Assembly (NCBI GenBank): GCA_019118585.1
Contig: DWYS01000084.1
Span: forward strand, 1 to 36,083
DNA from: Candidatus Enterocloster faecavium
GTDB lineage: Bacteria > Bacillota > Clostridia > Lachnospirales > Lachnospiraceae
Reading direction: 5' to 3'
Length of the DNA: 36,083 nucleotides
In this document: positions 15,752 through 24,372 of the stretch, piece by piece
How the letters are laid out: each line of letters starts with the position of its first letter
Position numbering within the stretch: position 1 is the stretch's first letter
Program-made: the position numbers and the translations under genes
The notes under the pieces: model-generated
Seen by the model: the letters and a program-made list of their open reading frames with translations, nothing else
What the model was told of the DNA's origin: nothing
The model's database searches: none

Positions 15752-16834
15752 TTAATGCCCCTTTCCGAATCCGCAGTTGGGGAAGGTGCAGACGGGACAA
15801 TTCAGGCACAGGCCGCCTTCTCCCAGCGCCGCCAGCTCCTGAGCCGTCACCGTATCCTCCGCCATCACTCGCGGCAGGATCAGATCAAAGATGGTCCGTT
15901 TCGCGTACATGACGCAGCCGGGAAGGCCCATCACAACCGCGGGACGAGCACTTCCGGGTTCACCGGAAACCGCCTCGCTCCTGCTCTTCCCTTCGTAATA
16001 GGCCAGAAGAAACATGGCGCCGGGGAGTACCGGAGCACCGTAGGAGACAATCCGGCTTCCTGTGTTCTTGATGGCAAGGGGAGTCCGGTCATCCGGGTCC
16101 ACGCTCATGCCTCCGGTACAGACCACAATGTCGGCCCCCTGACCAATGAAATCCAGGATCGCCTTCGTGACCCGCTTGTCATCGTCGTTTAAGGTGACAT
16201 GTCCGATTACCTCTGTGTCAAATTCCGCCAGCTTCTCCAGGATCACAGGGGTAAAGGAGTCCTGGATCCGCCCGGTATAAACTTCGTTTCCGGTGGTGAC
16301 GATCCCCACTTTTTTATGAACGTAGGGCTTCAGCTCCAGGATCGGTTTTCCGCCCGTCTCCTTCATGGCGAGATCCCTGGCGGCATTCATCTTCTCCTCC
16401 TCAATGACCAGGGGAATGATGCGGGTTCCTGCCAGCTTGTCCCCTTTCTTCACACCGAAATTGCCATGGCGCGCAGCAATCATCATCTGGCCGAAGGAGT
16501 TGACGGCCTTCAAGGCGCCGCTGTGAACCTTCAAAAGCCCGTCGCAGGCAGCGGTCAGTTCGATCTTTCCCTCCTTGGCCTGGGAGTGCTCCATGTGCTC
16601 TCCCAGGCACATGGAACAGAGGATCTTTGCCGCATCGTTTTCATGGAGCATCCCCTCCTCCTGCTCCCACACATAGAGCCACTCCTTGCCCACGCTGAGC
16701 AGCACCGGGATGTCCTCGGCGGTTACAATGTGTCCCTTCCGGAACACGGCGTCCTTGGTCACCCCCGGAATGATCTGGGTAATGTCATGGCAGAGCACGG
16801 TTCCTGCTGCATCTTCTGTCTTGATCAGCTTCAT
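15752..16834 (-). CDS. MoeA-like molybdopterin-binding protein with C-terminal Cys cluster
   Basis: 360 residues. The second half is a MoeA/Mog-type molybdopterin-binding domain (VGIVTTGNEV at 176-185, CTGGMSVDPDDRTPLAI at 239-255, ATG-like LPGCVMYAKRTIFD). The N-terminal half is shorter and differs from classical MoeA, resembling the molybdopterin-binding proteins found with clostridial Mo hydroxylases; a molybdenum insertase role is inferred. The last 18 residues carry four cysteines (C343, C346, C349, C354) in CxxCxxCxxxxC, suitable for a metal or iron-sulfur site, and a further CxxC is at 73-76. GGAGAGG precedes the ATG. First gene of the Mo operon, directly behind a ModE-box-like palindrome. 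Confidence 0.85.
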   Translation of the reverse strand: MKLIKTEDAAGTVLCHDITQIIPGVTKDAVFRKGHIVTAEDIPVLLSVGKEWLYVWEQEEGMLHENDAAKILCSMCLGEHMEHSQAKEGKIELTAACDGLLKVHSGALKAVNSFGQMMIAARHGNFGVKKGDKLAGTRIIPLVIEEEKMNAARDLAMKETGGKPILELKPYVHKKVGIVTTGNEVYTGRIQDSFTPVILEKLAEFDTEVIGHVTLNDDDKRVTKAILDFIGQGADIVVCTGGMSVDPDDRTPLAIKNTGSRIVSYGAPVLPGAMFLLAYYEGKSRSEAVSGEPGSARPAVVMGLPGCVMYAKRTIFDLILPRVMAEDTVTAQELAALGEGGLCLNCPVCTFPNCGFGKGH

Positions 16835-16852
16835 ACATTTCTTCCTCTCCGG

Positions 16853-16878
16853 GCGTTATTTATTTTTTAGAATAACGC
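16853..16878 (-). promoter_or_regulatory. ModE-box-like operator (GCGTTATT-N10-AATAACGC)
   Basis: A perfect eight-base inverted repeat, GCGTTATT (16853-16860) and AATAACGC (16871-16878). Its core CGTTAT-N12-ATAACG has the same spacing as the known ModE consensus (CGCTATATA-N6-TATATAACG). It covers about +2 to +28 of the predicted moeA transcript, a repressor position. As RNA it would also form a hairpin just before the ribosome site. Confidence 0.6.
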
Positions 16879-16886
16879 TTTTCTAA

Positions 16887-16915
16887 AGGATACCATTTTC
16901 TTCATTTTTTGTAAA
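16887..16915 (-). promoter_or_regulatory. Promoter of the molybdenum operon
   Basis: Minus strand: TTTACA (16915-16910), 17-base spacer, TATCCT (16892-16887) preceded by TGG, so also an extended -10. Transcription would start near 16880, some 45 bases before the moeA-like ATG. Confidence 0.65.
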
Positions 16916-16941
16916 TGAAATTTCATCATATTTACAAAAAA
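16905..16941. repeat. 12-bp inverted repeat over the Mo promoter -35
   Basis: TTTTTTGTAAAT (16905-16916) and ATTTACAAAAAA (16930-16941) are perfect inverted copies around a 13-base spacer that itself contains GAAATTTC. One arm overlaps the -35 hexamer, the other overlaps the T tract of the pepT terminator. It may be a second operator or a by-product of the T/A-rich terminator. Confidence 0.5.
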
Positions 16942-16971
16942 CGCCTTTACCAAAAAATTGTGGCAAGGCGT
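16936..16971 (-). terminator. Rho-independent terminator of pepT
   Basis: Minus strand: ACGCCTT (16971-16965) pairs with AAGGCGT (16947-16941), with additional CCA/TGG pairing inside, followed by TTTTTTGTAAAT. Lies 35-70 bases after the pepT stop and separates pepT from the Mo operon. Confidence 0.8.
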
Positions 16972-17005
16972 CTTCGTGTGAATTTTTTATAAGAATCGGG
17001 ATGAT

Positions 17006-18244
17006 CTATCCCCTGTCTTCATCCCCAAACTTCCCCGCGATCCGGATCAAAAGCTCCGCGATCCGTTCCATAGACTGAACGCAGACAAACTCATATTTGC
17101 CATGGAAATTGTGGCCGCCGGTGCAGAGATTGGGGCAGGGAATCCCCATAAAGGACAGGCGGGCCCCGTCCGTTCCTCCCCGAATGGGGGTAACAATGGG
17201 CGTAATATCCAGCTCCTCCATAGCTTCTTTGGCCCGGTCAATCAGCTCCATATGGTCCTGAATGACCTCTTTCATGTTGTAATAAGTGTCCTCCACCTGA
17301 ATGGTTACCGTTTCCGGTCCGTACTTCTCGTTGAGGAAGGAGGCAGCAGAAGCGAAAAACTTTTTCTTCTCTTCAAATTTCTGCCGGTCATGGTCCCGGA
17401 TAATGTACTCCATCCGGGCTTCTTCCACTGTCCCATCCATCTGGTCCAGATGATAAAATCCCTCATATCCTTCTGTGTACATGGGGTTCTGGAAGGCCGG
17501 GAGAAGGGATTGGAACTCCATGGCGATCAGGAGGGCGTTCTTCATCCGGCCTTTTGCGGAGCCAGGATGGATGCTGGCACCGTGGATCTTTACTTTTCCG
17601 GAAGCAGCATTGAAATTTTCATACTCCAGCTCTCCGAGCATGCCTCCGTCTACCGTATAGGCAACCTGAGCCCCGAAGGTCCCCACATCGAAAAAGTCGG
17701 TTCCACGCCCTACCTCCTCATCAGGAGTAAAGGCAATCCGGATGGGACCATGGGGCTCTTCCGGATGAGACAGAAAATATTCCGCCATGGTCATGATCTC
17801 CGCTACTCCTGCCTTGTCATCCGCTCCCAGAAGGGTGGTTCCATCCGCAGTAATCAGATCCTGGCCTTTGTAGGCGGTCAGCTCCGGAAAATCCGCTGTT
17901 TTCAGCCAGATCCCCAGATTTTCATTCAGACAGATATCCCCTCCGTCATAACCTAAAATGACCCGGGGCTTTACATTGGTGCCGGAAAGGGCAGGCGAAG
18001 TGTCCATATGAGCCACAAACCCCAGTACAGGAGCATGTTCCCGGCCCTCGGAGGCGGGAATAGCGGCATATACATAGCCGTGTTCGCTGACGGTGACTTC
18101 CTGAGCGCCCATCTCCTTCAGCTCCTTTGCCAGAGTCCGGGCCAGGACAAGCTGTTTTTGGGTGCTGGGAACCTGGCTCTGGTCCGGACAGGACTGGGTG
18201 TCCAGGGAGACATAGGACAGAAAACGGGAAACGATTTGTGACAT
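17006..18244 (-). CDS. pepT: Peptidase T (tripeptide aminopeptidase)
   Basis: 412 residues, matching the 408-412 of PepT. A cytoplasmic dizinc M20B peptidase that removes N-terminal residues from tripeptides. Visible ligands and catalytic residues: the His and Asp of AHMDTSPA, Asp in [12 protein letters not shown], the Glu pair in TPDEEVGRG, Asp in YTVDGG, and the C-terminal His in [12 protein letters not shown]. The ATG at 18244 follows AAGGAGG; the longer frame to 18277 would begin inside the -10 of the predicted promoter. Monocistronic between its own promoter and the terminator at 16936. Confidence 0.96.
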   Translation of the reverse strand: MSQIVSRFLSYVSLDTQSCPDQSQVPSTQKQLVLARTLAKELKEMGAQEVTVSEHGYVYAAIPASEGREHAPVLGFVAHMDTSPALSGTNVKPRVILGYDGGDICLNENLGIWLKTADFPELTAYKGQDLITADGTTLLGADDKAGVAEIMTMAEYFLSHPEEPHGPIRIAFTPDEEVGRGTDFFDVGTFGAQVAYTVDGGMLGELEYENFNAASGKVKIHGASIHPGSAKGRMKNALLIAMEFQSLLPAFQNPMYTEGYEGFYHLDQMDGTVEEARMEYIIRDHDRQKFEEKKKFFASAASFLNEKYGPETVTIQVEDTYYNMKEVIQDHMELIDRAKEAMEELDITPIVTPIRGGTDGARLSFMGIPCPNLCTGGHNFHGKYEFVCVQSMERIAELLIRIAGKFGDEDRG

Positions 18245-18276
18245 AGGTAAAACCTCCTTATGGATGATGATATTCA

Positions 18277-18282
18277 ATTATA
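18277..18282 (-). promoter_or_regulatory. Putative pepT promoter -10
   Basis: TATAAT on the minus strand, about 33 bases before the pepT start codon. No good -35 at 17 bases; the palindrome at 18302-18324 lies immediately upstream and includes a TTGACA that is too far away (36 bases) to serve this -10. Confidence 0.45.
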
Positions 18283-18301
18283 AAGCAGAGCAGCCTTTAG
18301 A

Positions 18302-18324
18302 TTGACATAATTATTTTATGTCAA
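18302..18324. repeat. Perfect palindrome TTGACATAA-N5-TTATGTCAA upstream of pepT
   Basis: Nine-base inverted repeat with a five-base centre, spanning the hisIE stop codon and lying 20 bases upstream of the pepT -10. No T tract follows on either strand, so it does not look like an intrinsic terminator. An operator for an activator or repressor of pepT is the simplest reading. Confidence 0.5.
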
Positions 18325-19670
18325 CGGTCGGCCAGCTCCTTTGTAATTTCTTCCCAGGAAATCCCCTTCTGCGCCATGAGCACCATCATGTGATAGAGGA
18401 AATCGGCAATCTCGTATTTCACTTCCTCCGGATTGGGGTTCTTGGCCGCGATGACGATTTCTGTGGCCTCCTCTCCCACCTTCTTTAAAATCTTGTCAAT
18501 TCCCTTATCAAACAGATAGTTGGTGTAGGAGCCTTCTTTCGGGTGTTCCTTTCGGTCCAGGATCACCTGGTATACGTCCTCGAAAACCTTTAAAGGATTG
18601 GTCTGGCGGTAATCCTTCTCCGCCAGGGTGGTAAAAAAGCAGGAGGTATTTCCCGTATGGCAGGCAGGGCCGATCTGGTGGACAACCGCCAGGATGGTAT
18701 CCCGGTCACAGTCAATTTTCAAGGATTTTACATACTGGAAATGTCCGCTGGTCTCCCCTTTCAGCCACTGGCTTTTCCGGCTGCGGCTGTAATAGTGCAT
18801 CCGCCCGGTGCGGAGGGTATCTTCAAAGGCCTGTTCATTCATGTAGGCCATCATCAATACCTGGCTCGTTTTGTAGTCTTGGACAATGGCGGGAACCAGA
18901 CCGTCGCTGTTGGTTTTAAAGTCCGCCCATTCCAGTGAGGACTCAAAGGTATCGACAGGGATGCCGCAGCCTTTCAGGTGCTGCTTCAATTCCATGAAAT
19001 CCTCTGTATCCAGATTGGCTGGGTTTAAAACCACGGCGGAAATTTCCGGTTCCTTCAAGGCTGCCGCCAATGCCGGGGTTCCGGCCGGTTTCAGGCCCAG
19101 GGAGAGCAGGATCCAGTTGAATGGCTGTTCCCCTTCCGGAGGCAGTTTCCGGATTTCCTCTAAAAGATGTTCTTCCTTCCCTGATTTTTCAGAGCCTTCC
19201 CAGGGTACCATGATTCCGCTGGCTCCCAGGCGGGCGTACTCCGGCGCCCGGCGGACCCAGTTTTCATCCGGCACCATCACATAGATCTTTTCCGGCCCGA
19301 ACCGCCCGGCTGCCTCGGAAATCAAGTCTACATTTTCCGGAATGGCGGCGTCCAGGAATACGGCGCTGGCCCCGGCATAGAGATATTTTTTCACATCCTC
19401 CAGACGTTTTATGCGTCCCCCGGCAAAAATCGGCTCGTCTGCCTCCTTTGCCAGTTCCTTGATCTGCCCGATTACATTTTCATGTTCTTCATCGTCCTGA
19501 GAGCCGTCCCTGACCCAAATCTGGTCAGCTCCCCGGCGGCAGGCTTCGGCCCCCAGAGAGGCAAGACTCCCTTTCAGCGGATGTCCGCCGCAGGAAGATA
19601 CCTGCTGCCCCGTAACATTAAAACCGGCAATGAGCCGTTTGCAGTCCTTCATTTCTTTCATTTCCTCCAT
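18321..19670 (-). CDS. hisIE: HisIE with N-terminal degenerate HisF-like barrel
   Basis: About 449 residues. Residues 248-352 are HisI, phosphoribosyl-AMP cyclohydrolase (zinc Cys residues in IDCDRDT and [10 protein letters not shown]), and 360-449 are HisE, phosphoribosyl-ATP pyrophosphatase ([30 protein letters not shown]): histidine steps two and three. Residues 9-245 are extra: they read as a HisF/HisA-type TIM barrel ([48 protein letters not shown]), but the catalytic Asp of HisF strand 1 (CLDV) is Asn18 and the second Asp (VAIDAK) is not conserved. So this part is probably not an active cyclase. Start uncertain: ATG at 19670 (AAAGG nine bases before) or 19652 (GGAGG ten before), the latter giving [11 protein letters not shown]. 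Last his gene. Confidence 0.85.
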   Translation of the reverse strand: MEEMKEMKDCKRLIAGFNVTGQQVSSCGGHPLKGSLASLGAEACRRGADQIWVRDGSQDDEEHENVIGQIKELAKEADEPIFAGGRIKRLEDVKKYLYAGASAVFLDAAIPENVDLISEAAGRFGPEKIYVMVPDENWVRRAPEYARLGASGIMVPWEGSEKSGKEEHLLEEIRKLPPEGEQPFNWILLSLGLKPAGTPALAAALKEPEISAVVLNPANLDTEDFMELKQHLKGCGIPVDTFESSLEWADFKTNSDGLVPAIVQDYKTSQVLMMAYMNEQAFEDTLRTGRMHYYSRSRKSQWLKGETSGHFQYVKSLKIDCDRDTILAVVHQIGPACHTGNTSCFFTTLAEKDYRQTNPLKVFEDVYQVILDRKEHPKEGSYTNYLFDKGIDKILKKVGEEATEIVIAAKNPNPEEVKYEIADFLYHMMVLMAQKGISWEEITKELADR

Positions 19671-19683
19671 TAAAACTGACCTT

Positions 19684-20412
19684 TTACAGAGAGCGTCCTT
19701 CAAAGGCCTCAATTGCCTCTGAAAGGCGGATTTTCTTTTCGTACAGAGCCTTTCCGATGATAGCCCCCCTGATTCCTGCCTCCGACAGACTCCTTAAATC
19801 TTCCATGGAGGAAACGCCGCCGGAAGCAATGACATCCAGTCCTGTTTTCTGGGTCAGCTCCCTGGTGGCCTCCACGTTGGGACCGGTAAGTGTGCCGTCC
19901 CTGGAAATATCCGTGTATACAATATGCCGGATACCCATCTCCTTCATAGTCATACAGAGACTTAAAGCGGTGCGGCTGCTTAAAGTCTCCCAGCCCTCCA
20001 CTGCTACCTGGCCGTTTTTGGCGTCCACTCCCGCCACAATGGCTTCCGGGCCGAAGCGGTCCACCAGCTCCTTCATAAACTCCGGCTCTTTGGCGGCTTT
20101 TGTTCCAATGATGACACGGCTAACGCCCAGGTCCAGCATCCGTCCGGCTGCTTCCAGGGTCCGGATGCCGCCGCCCAGTTCAACTGGAAGGTCGGTCTCC
20201 CGGATGATCCGCTGGATGACGCCCTCATTGACCGAACGGCCTGCCAAGGCCCCGTCCAGATCCACCAGATGGAGCCAGGATGCCCCCTGGCTTTTCCACA
20301 GCTTCGCCACCTCAGCCGGGTCGGCTGCGTAAACCTTTGCTTGGTCAAACAGGCCCTGAGTCAGCCGGACGCACTGCCCGCCTCTGATATCAATGGCTGG
20401 ATATAACTGCAT
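19684..20412 (-). CDS. hisA: HisA, ProFAR isomerase
   Basis: 242-residue TIM barrel catalysing the Amadori isomerisation in histidine synthesis. Both catalytic Asp are visible: D8 in YPAIDIRGG and the Asp in VAGVDAKNG; phosphate-binding glycines in ELGGGIRT and [16 protein letters not shown] precedes the ATG. Lies 18 bases after hisB. Confidence 0.96.
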   Translation of the reverse strand: MQLYPAIDIRGGQCVRLTQGLFDQAKVYAADPAEVAKLWKSQGASWLHLVDLDGALAGRSVNEGVIQRIIRETDLPVELGGGIRTLEAAGRMLDLGVSRVIIGTKAAKEPEFMKELVDRFGPEAIVAGVDAKNGQVAVEGWETLSSRTALSLCMTMKEMGIRHIVYTDISRDGTLTGPNVEATRELTQKTGLDVIASGGVSSMEDLRSLSEAGIRGAIIGKALYEKKIRLSEAIEAFEGRSL

Positions 20413-20430
20413 GGTAAACCTCCTTTTTAT

Positions 20431-21018
20431 TTACAGCGTTCCCTTGGTAGACAGCACGCCATGGATCCTGGAATCAAAGCCGCAGGCCGCATCCAGCGCC
20501 CGTCCGAAGGCCTTGAATGCTGCTTCCAGAATATGATGGCAGTTCTCTCCTGCCAGCTGGCGCAGATGAAGATTCATCATAGCGCCGTAGGAAACGGCAT
20601 AGAAAAATTCTCTTGCCATCTCCGTCTCAAAATCTCCTACCCGTTCCCGATCCAGCTTCAGATCGTAGCCCAGGTAAGGCCTGCCGCATAAATCCAGGGA
20701 GCAGAGGATGAGGGACTCGTCCATGGGAAGGATCTGGCTGCCAAAACGGCAGATCCCCGCCTTGTCTCCTGCCGCCTGAAGGATGGCCTGCCCCAGAACG
20801 ATGCCCACATCCTCCACGGTGTGGTGCGTATCTACCTGCAGGTCTCCCTGAACTTTTAAGTCCAGGTCAAAAAAACCGTGGCGGGCAAAACTGCCAAGCA
20901 TATGGTCAAAAAAGCCGATTCCCGTCTCAATGGAGGCTTTTCCGGAGCCATCCAGGTTCAGGGTAAGGGAAATGTCCGTTTCCTTGGTAACACGGTGAAT
21001 GGTTGCCAGACGCTCCAT
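20431..21018 (-). CDS. hisB: Imidazoleglycerol-phosphate dehydratase
   Basis: 195 residues, the monofunctional form. Metal-binding motifs are present: FFDHML, DTHHTVEDVG and the C-terminal CHHILEAAFKAFGRAL. The ATG at 21018 is preceded by GGAGGAGGAG formed by the end of hisD; the in-frame start 21 bases upstream lies inside hisD and is rejected. One base separates it from the hisD stop. Confidence 0.96.
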   Translation of the reverse strand: MERLATIHRVTKETDISLTLNLDGSGKASIETGIGFFDHMLGSFARHGFFDLDLKVQGDLQVDTHHTVEDVGIVLGQAILQAAGDKAGICRFGSQILPMDESLILCSLDLCGRPYLGYDLKLDRERVGDFETEMAREFFYAVSYGAMMNLHLRQLAGENCHHILEAAFKAFGRALDAACGFDSRIHGVLSTKGTL

Positions 21019-21019
21019 T

Positions 21020-22321
21020 TTACTCCTCCTCCCCTTCAAAGCGCACGTGGATGGAATTGGCGTGGGCCGTCAGCTGCTCTGCCTTGGCAAAGGTCTCAAT
21101 ATCCCTGCTGGCTGCCTTTAAGGCCTCCCTGGAATAGTAGATGATGCTGGATTTCTTTACAAAATCGTCCACATTTAAGGGGGAGAAGAACTTGGCCGTT
21201 CCGTTGGTGGGAAGGACATGGTTGGGGCCGGCAAAATAGTCGCCCAGGGGCTCGCTGCTGTAGGGACCCATGAAGATGGCGCCCGCGTTGCGGATTTTCG
21301 TCATTACCTCGAACGGATTTTCCGTCAGGATCTCCAGGTGCTCCGGCGCGATCTCATTCGCTGCCTGAATGGCCTCCTCCATATTTTCCACCACCAGGAT
21401 ATACCCGTAATTGTCCAGAGAAGCCTGGATAATCTCTCTTCTGGAAAGACGGTCCGTCATTTCCTGGGCCTGCCTGGAAACTTCCCTGGCAAGCTCCATG
21501 CTGGGGGTAACTAAAATGGCGCTTGCCAGCTGGTCGTGTTCTGCCTGGCTTAAAAGGTCCGCCGCCACATATTTGGGATTGGCCTTCTCATCGGCAATCA
21601 CCAGGATCTCGCTGGGGCCTGCAATGCTGTCGATGCTCACATGGCCGTACACCGCTTTTTTGGCCAGGGCCACAAAAATATTTCCAGGTCCCACGATCTT
21701 GCGGACTCTGGGAATGGAGGCCGTTCCGAAGGCTAGGGCAGCCACTGCCTGAGCACCTCCGGCCCGGTAAACCTCAGTCGCTCCCGCCAGGTGGGCTGCC
21801 GTCAGGGTGACAGGATTAACGGAGCCGTCCTTTCCGGGAGGAGTGACCATGACGATGCGCTCCACACCGGCGACCTGTGCCGGGATTATGTTCATCAGAA
21901 CGGAGGAGGGGTAGGCCGCCTTTCCGCCCGGGACGTAGACGCCCACGCTGTCCAGAGGGGTCATCTTCTGTCCAAGGATGGTTCCATCGGGGCGGGCATC
22001 AAACCAGCTGTTGCGCTTCTGTTTTTCATGGTAGCGGCGGATATTCTCCATGGAGGTTTTCATTACCTCCAGAAGCTCCTTCGGCACCTGCTCCATGGCT
22101 TTTTCGATCTCTTCCTGCGTCACCCGGATGTTGTCCGCGCTGACTCTGGCGCCGTCAAATTTCTCCGTGAAGGCGAACAGGGCCTCGTCCCCCTTCTCCT
22201 TGACACCGTCCACAATTTCCTGAACCTGATTGGTGTACTCGGTGTAATTGTTGGGGTCCCGCTTTAAAAGACCGGCCAGCAGATCCTTCAGAGAGTCCTC
22301 GTTTAACTGTACGATTCTCAT
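21020..22321 (-). CDS. hisD: Histidinol dehydrogenase
   Basis: 433 residues, usual length. Carries out the last two oxidations of histidinol to histidine with NAD+ and zinc. Typical motifs: [42 protein letters not shown], the zinc ligands in LLSQAEHDQ, and the C-terminal [14 protein letters not shown]. Overlaps hisG by four bases (ATGA). Confidence 0.97.
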   Translation of the reverse strand: MRIVQLNEDSLKDLLAGLLKRDPNNYTEYTNQVQEIVDGVKEKGDEALFAFTEKFDGARVSADNIRVTQEEIEKAMEQVPKELLEVMKTSMENIRRYHEKQKRNSWFDARPDGTILGQKMTPLDSVGVYVPGGKAAYPSSVLMNIIPAQVAGVERIVMVTPPGKDGSVNPVTLTAAHLAGATEVYRAGGAQAVAALAFGTASIPRVRKIVGPGNIFVALAKKAVYGHVSIDSIAGPSEILVIADEKANPKYVAADLLSQAEHDQLASAILVTPSMELAREVSRQAQEMTDRLSRREIIQASLDNYGYILVVENMEEAIQAANEIAPEHLEILTENPFEVMTKIRNAGAIFMGPYSSEPLGDYFAGPNHVLPTNGTAKFFSPLNVDDFVKKSSIIYYSREALKAASRDIETFAKAEQLTAHANSIHVRFEGEEE

Positions 22322-22977
22322 CCTTTTCTCTCCTCCTTCTTTCGCACCAGCTCCTGAAATTCCCGGATCAGGGCGGTAATTCTCTGATTTTCTGTTTTCA
22401 TGCTCACCTGATTGACCACCATGCGGGCGGACAGGGGACAGATCTCCTCCAGCACCGTCAGGCCGTTTTCACGCAGGGTGGAGCCCGTCTCCACAATATC
22501 CACGATGACCTCGGAGAGGCCTACAATGGGGGCCAGCTCGATGGAGCCATTCAGCTTGATGATTTCCACCGTCTGGTCCTTGCGGTTATAAAAATAGTCT
22601 TTGGCGATGCGGGGATATTTGGTGGCTACCCGGATCAGCTCATGATTCTTCAGATGTGCCCTGGCCGACTCAGGTCCGCAGACGCACATGCGGCACTTGC
22701 CGATTTTTAAGTCCAGGACCTCATAGAGCCGCCTTCCTTCCTCCAGAAGGGTATCCTTTCCCACAATCCCGATGTCTGCCGCTCCGTATTCCACATAAGT
22801 CGGGACATCGGTAGCCTTTGCCAGAAAGAACCGCATGCCCAGCTTTGGATTTTCAAAAATCAGTTTTCGGGAGTCCTTATTGGCCATCTCCTCACAGTGG
22901 ATGCCTGCGGCTCCGAACATCTCCATGGCTTTGGAGGCCAGACGCCCCTTTGCCAGAGCTACCGTCAGATATCTCAT
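22318..22977 (-). CDS. hisG: ATP phosphoribosyltransferase, short form
   Basis: 219 residues. The short HisG form lacks the C-terminal regulatory domain and needs HisZ, which is encoded directly upstream. Motifs: [16 protein letters not shown] at the start, [26 protein letters not shown] and the PRPP loop region [14 protein letters not shown]. Starts on the base after the hisZ stop, with its ribosome site inside hisZ. Confidence 0.97.
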   Translation of the reverse strand: MRYLTVALAKGRLASKAMEMFGAAGIHCEEMANKDSRKLIFENPKLGMRFFLAKATDVPTYVEYGAADIGIVGKDTLLEEGRRLYEVLDLKIGKCRMCVCGPESARAHLKNHELIRVATKYPRIAKDYFYNRKDQTVEIIKLNGSIELAPIVGLSEVIVDIVETGSTLRENGLTVLEEICPLSARMVVNQVSMKTENQRITALIREFQELVRKKEERKG

Positions 22978-24270
22978 TTATGACTCCCCTCCTTCCTCAG
23001 GTCCCTGTCCGTAAGCGGACAGCGGAACCTGGTCCTCGCAGCCCCTGACCAAATCCAGGTTGCGGACGATTTTCCCATCTCCTTCCAGATAGAGCAGGTT
23101 GCGGAATCCCCGGCGTTCTCCCATCTGGCGGTAATCCTCTTTGGTCTTATCCTCCCTCCGCTTCATGGACTGAAGATAAAGGCCGTGGTCCCTCAGATAG
23201 CCTGCCAGCCACAGGGCATTTTTCCGGGCGCTCTCCTCATAGAGCAGGAGGGTGTTGGTCTGCTTGAATTCTACCGGAATATTCTGGCGGGAAAGGGCAT
23301 CCATCAGCCGGTCCAGCACAATGGCAAAGCCGATGGCGGGGAAATCCTTCCCGAACTGGGACAAAAGGCCGTCGTAGCGTCCGCCGGTGGCGATGTACTC
23401 GCCTGTTCCATAGGTATAGGCTTTGAAAATGATGCCGGTGTAATAGCGGTAATTGCTGAGCATCCCCAGGTCGTAGGTCACATACCTGGACAGACCGCAG
23501 GCTTCGATCACCTGGTGGACCTGGAGAAGCCGGTCCACCGCCTCCAGAGCCCTGGGGTTGTCCGTCAGACTGCGCACCTGGCGGATCTCATCCGCTGTAC
23601 CGAAAAGTTCAGGCAGCCGGATAAAGAGGCGGCGCAGTTCCTCCTTCATGGGGCGGTCCCGCAGGAGAGCCTCTACTCCGAAGGGGTTCTTGTTCTCAAT
23701 GAGGCGGCTCAACTCCTCCTCCGTCTCTGCATCCAGTCCTGCTTCCTCCAAAAGGCTCTGGTAAAAGCGGGCCTGTCCCAGCTCCACCTGAAATTCCTCC
23801 AGTCCGGAAGCCTTCAGGCAGGCGGTAACCAGCGCGATCATCTCTCCGTCCGCATCGGCACAGTTGTCGCCGATCAGCTCCGCTCCTGTCTCCGTCCGCT
23901 CTTTCAGCCTGCCCTGATAGCTGGAGTTGTTCTTGTAGGTCCGCTCCAGATAGCACAGCCGCAGGGGCATGGTCTCGTCCTTAAAATATTTCGCCACACA
24001 GCGGGCAATGGCAGGGGTCATATCCGGCCTGAGTACCAGGGTATTGTTGTCGCGGTCAAAAAATTTGAACATTTCCCTGGAACCGGCACTGCCCCGGTCC
24101 TGGCGGAAGGTATCCATAAATTCAAAGGAAGGGGTCTGAATATGCTCGTAGCCATAGGAGTACAGCACCTTCAAAATCCGTTCCTGGACCGCCAGGCGTC
24201 TGCCGCACTCCCCATTATAGATATCCCGCACTCCCTCGGGAGTGTGGATCATTCGGTTCATTTCCGACAT
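22978..24270 (-). CDS. hisZ: ATP phosphoribosyltransferase regulatory subunit
   Basis: About 430 residues, a class II histidyl-tRNA synthetase paralogue that completes and regulates short HisG. Motifs: HTPEGVRDI, LVLRPDMTPAIARCVA, RTETGAELIG, YYTGIIFKAYTYGTGEYIATGGRYDGLL. The C-terminus carries an extra domain of about 100 residues after the catalytic-like core. The ATG at 24270 with AAAGGA upstream is preferred to a GTG at 24297. First gene of the his operon. Confidence 0.93.
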   Translation of the reverse strand: MSEMNRMIHTPEGVRDIYNGECGRRLAVQERILKVLYSYGYEHIQTPSFEFMDTFRQDRGSAGSREMFKFFDRDNNTLVLRPDMTPAIARCVAKYFKDETMPLRLCYLERTYKNNSSYQGRLKERTETGAELIGDNCADADGEMIALVTACLKASGLEEFQVELGQARFYQSLLEEAGLDAETEEELSRLIENKNPFGVEALLRDRPMKEELRRLFIRLPELFGTADEIRQVRSLTDNPRALEAVDRLLQVHQVIEACGLSRYVTYDLGMLSNYRYYTGIIFKAYTYGTGEYIATGGRYDGLLSQFGKDFPAIGFAIVLDRLMDALSRQNIPVEFKQTNTLLLYEESARKNALWLAGYLRDHGLYLQSMKRREDKTKEDYRQMGERRGFRNLLYLEGDGKIVRNLDLVRGCEDQVPLSAYGQGPEEGGES

Positions 24271-24290
24271 GGCAATCGATTCCTTTCCGT

Positions 24291-24318
24291 TTATCACTTT
24301 CGCATAGTAAAGTGATAA
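24291..24318 (-). promoter_or_regulatory. 10-bp hairpin in the his operon leader
   Basis: TTATCACTTT and AAAGTGATAA are perfect inverted repeats around an eight-base loop, lying between the predicted transcript start (about 24330) and the hisZ ribosome site. A second TTATCA just upstream in the leader could compete for pairing. It could be an RNA control element or a DNA operator. There is no room for a T-box. Confidence 0.5.
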
Positions 24319-24336
24319 TATGATAACGTGTAAACT

Positions 24337-24365
24337 ATTATAGGAAAAGAATGGCAGTTTGTCAA
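24337..24365 (-). promoter_or_regulatory. Consensus promoter of the his operon
   Basis: Minus strand: TTGACA (24365-24360), exactly 17 bases, TATAAT (24342-24337): a perfect vegetative sigma-A promoter directly after the recU stop codon. Start near 24330. Confidence 0.85.
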
Positions 24366-24372
24366 TTCCTTT

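Noticed and set aside
16835..16880. Moco riboswitch before the moeA-like gene
   Set aside because: The leader is about 45 bases and holds only one simple palindrome, far smaller than that riboswitch.
18302..18324. Terminator of the his operon
   Set aside because: Hairpin is possible but no T tract follows on the minus strand.
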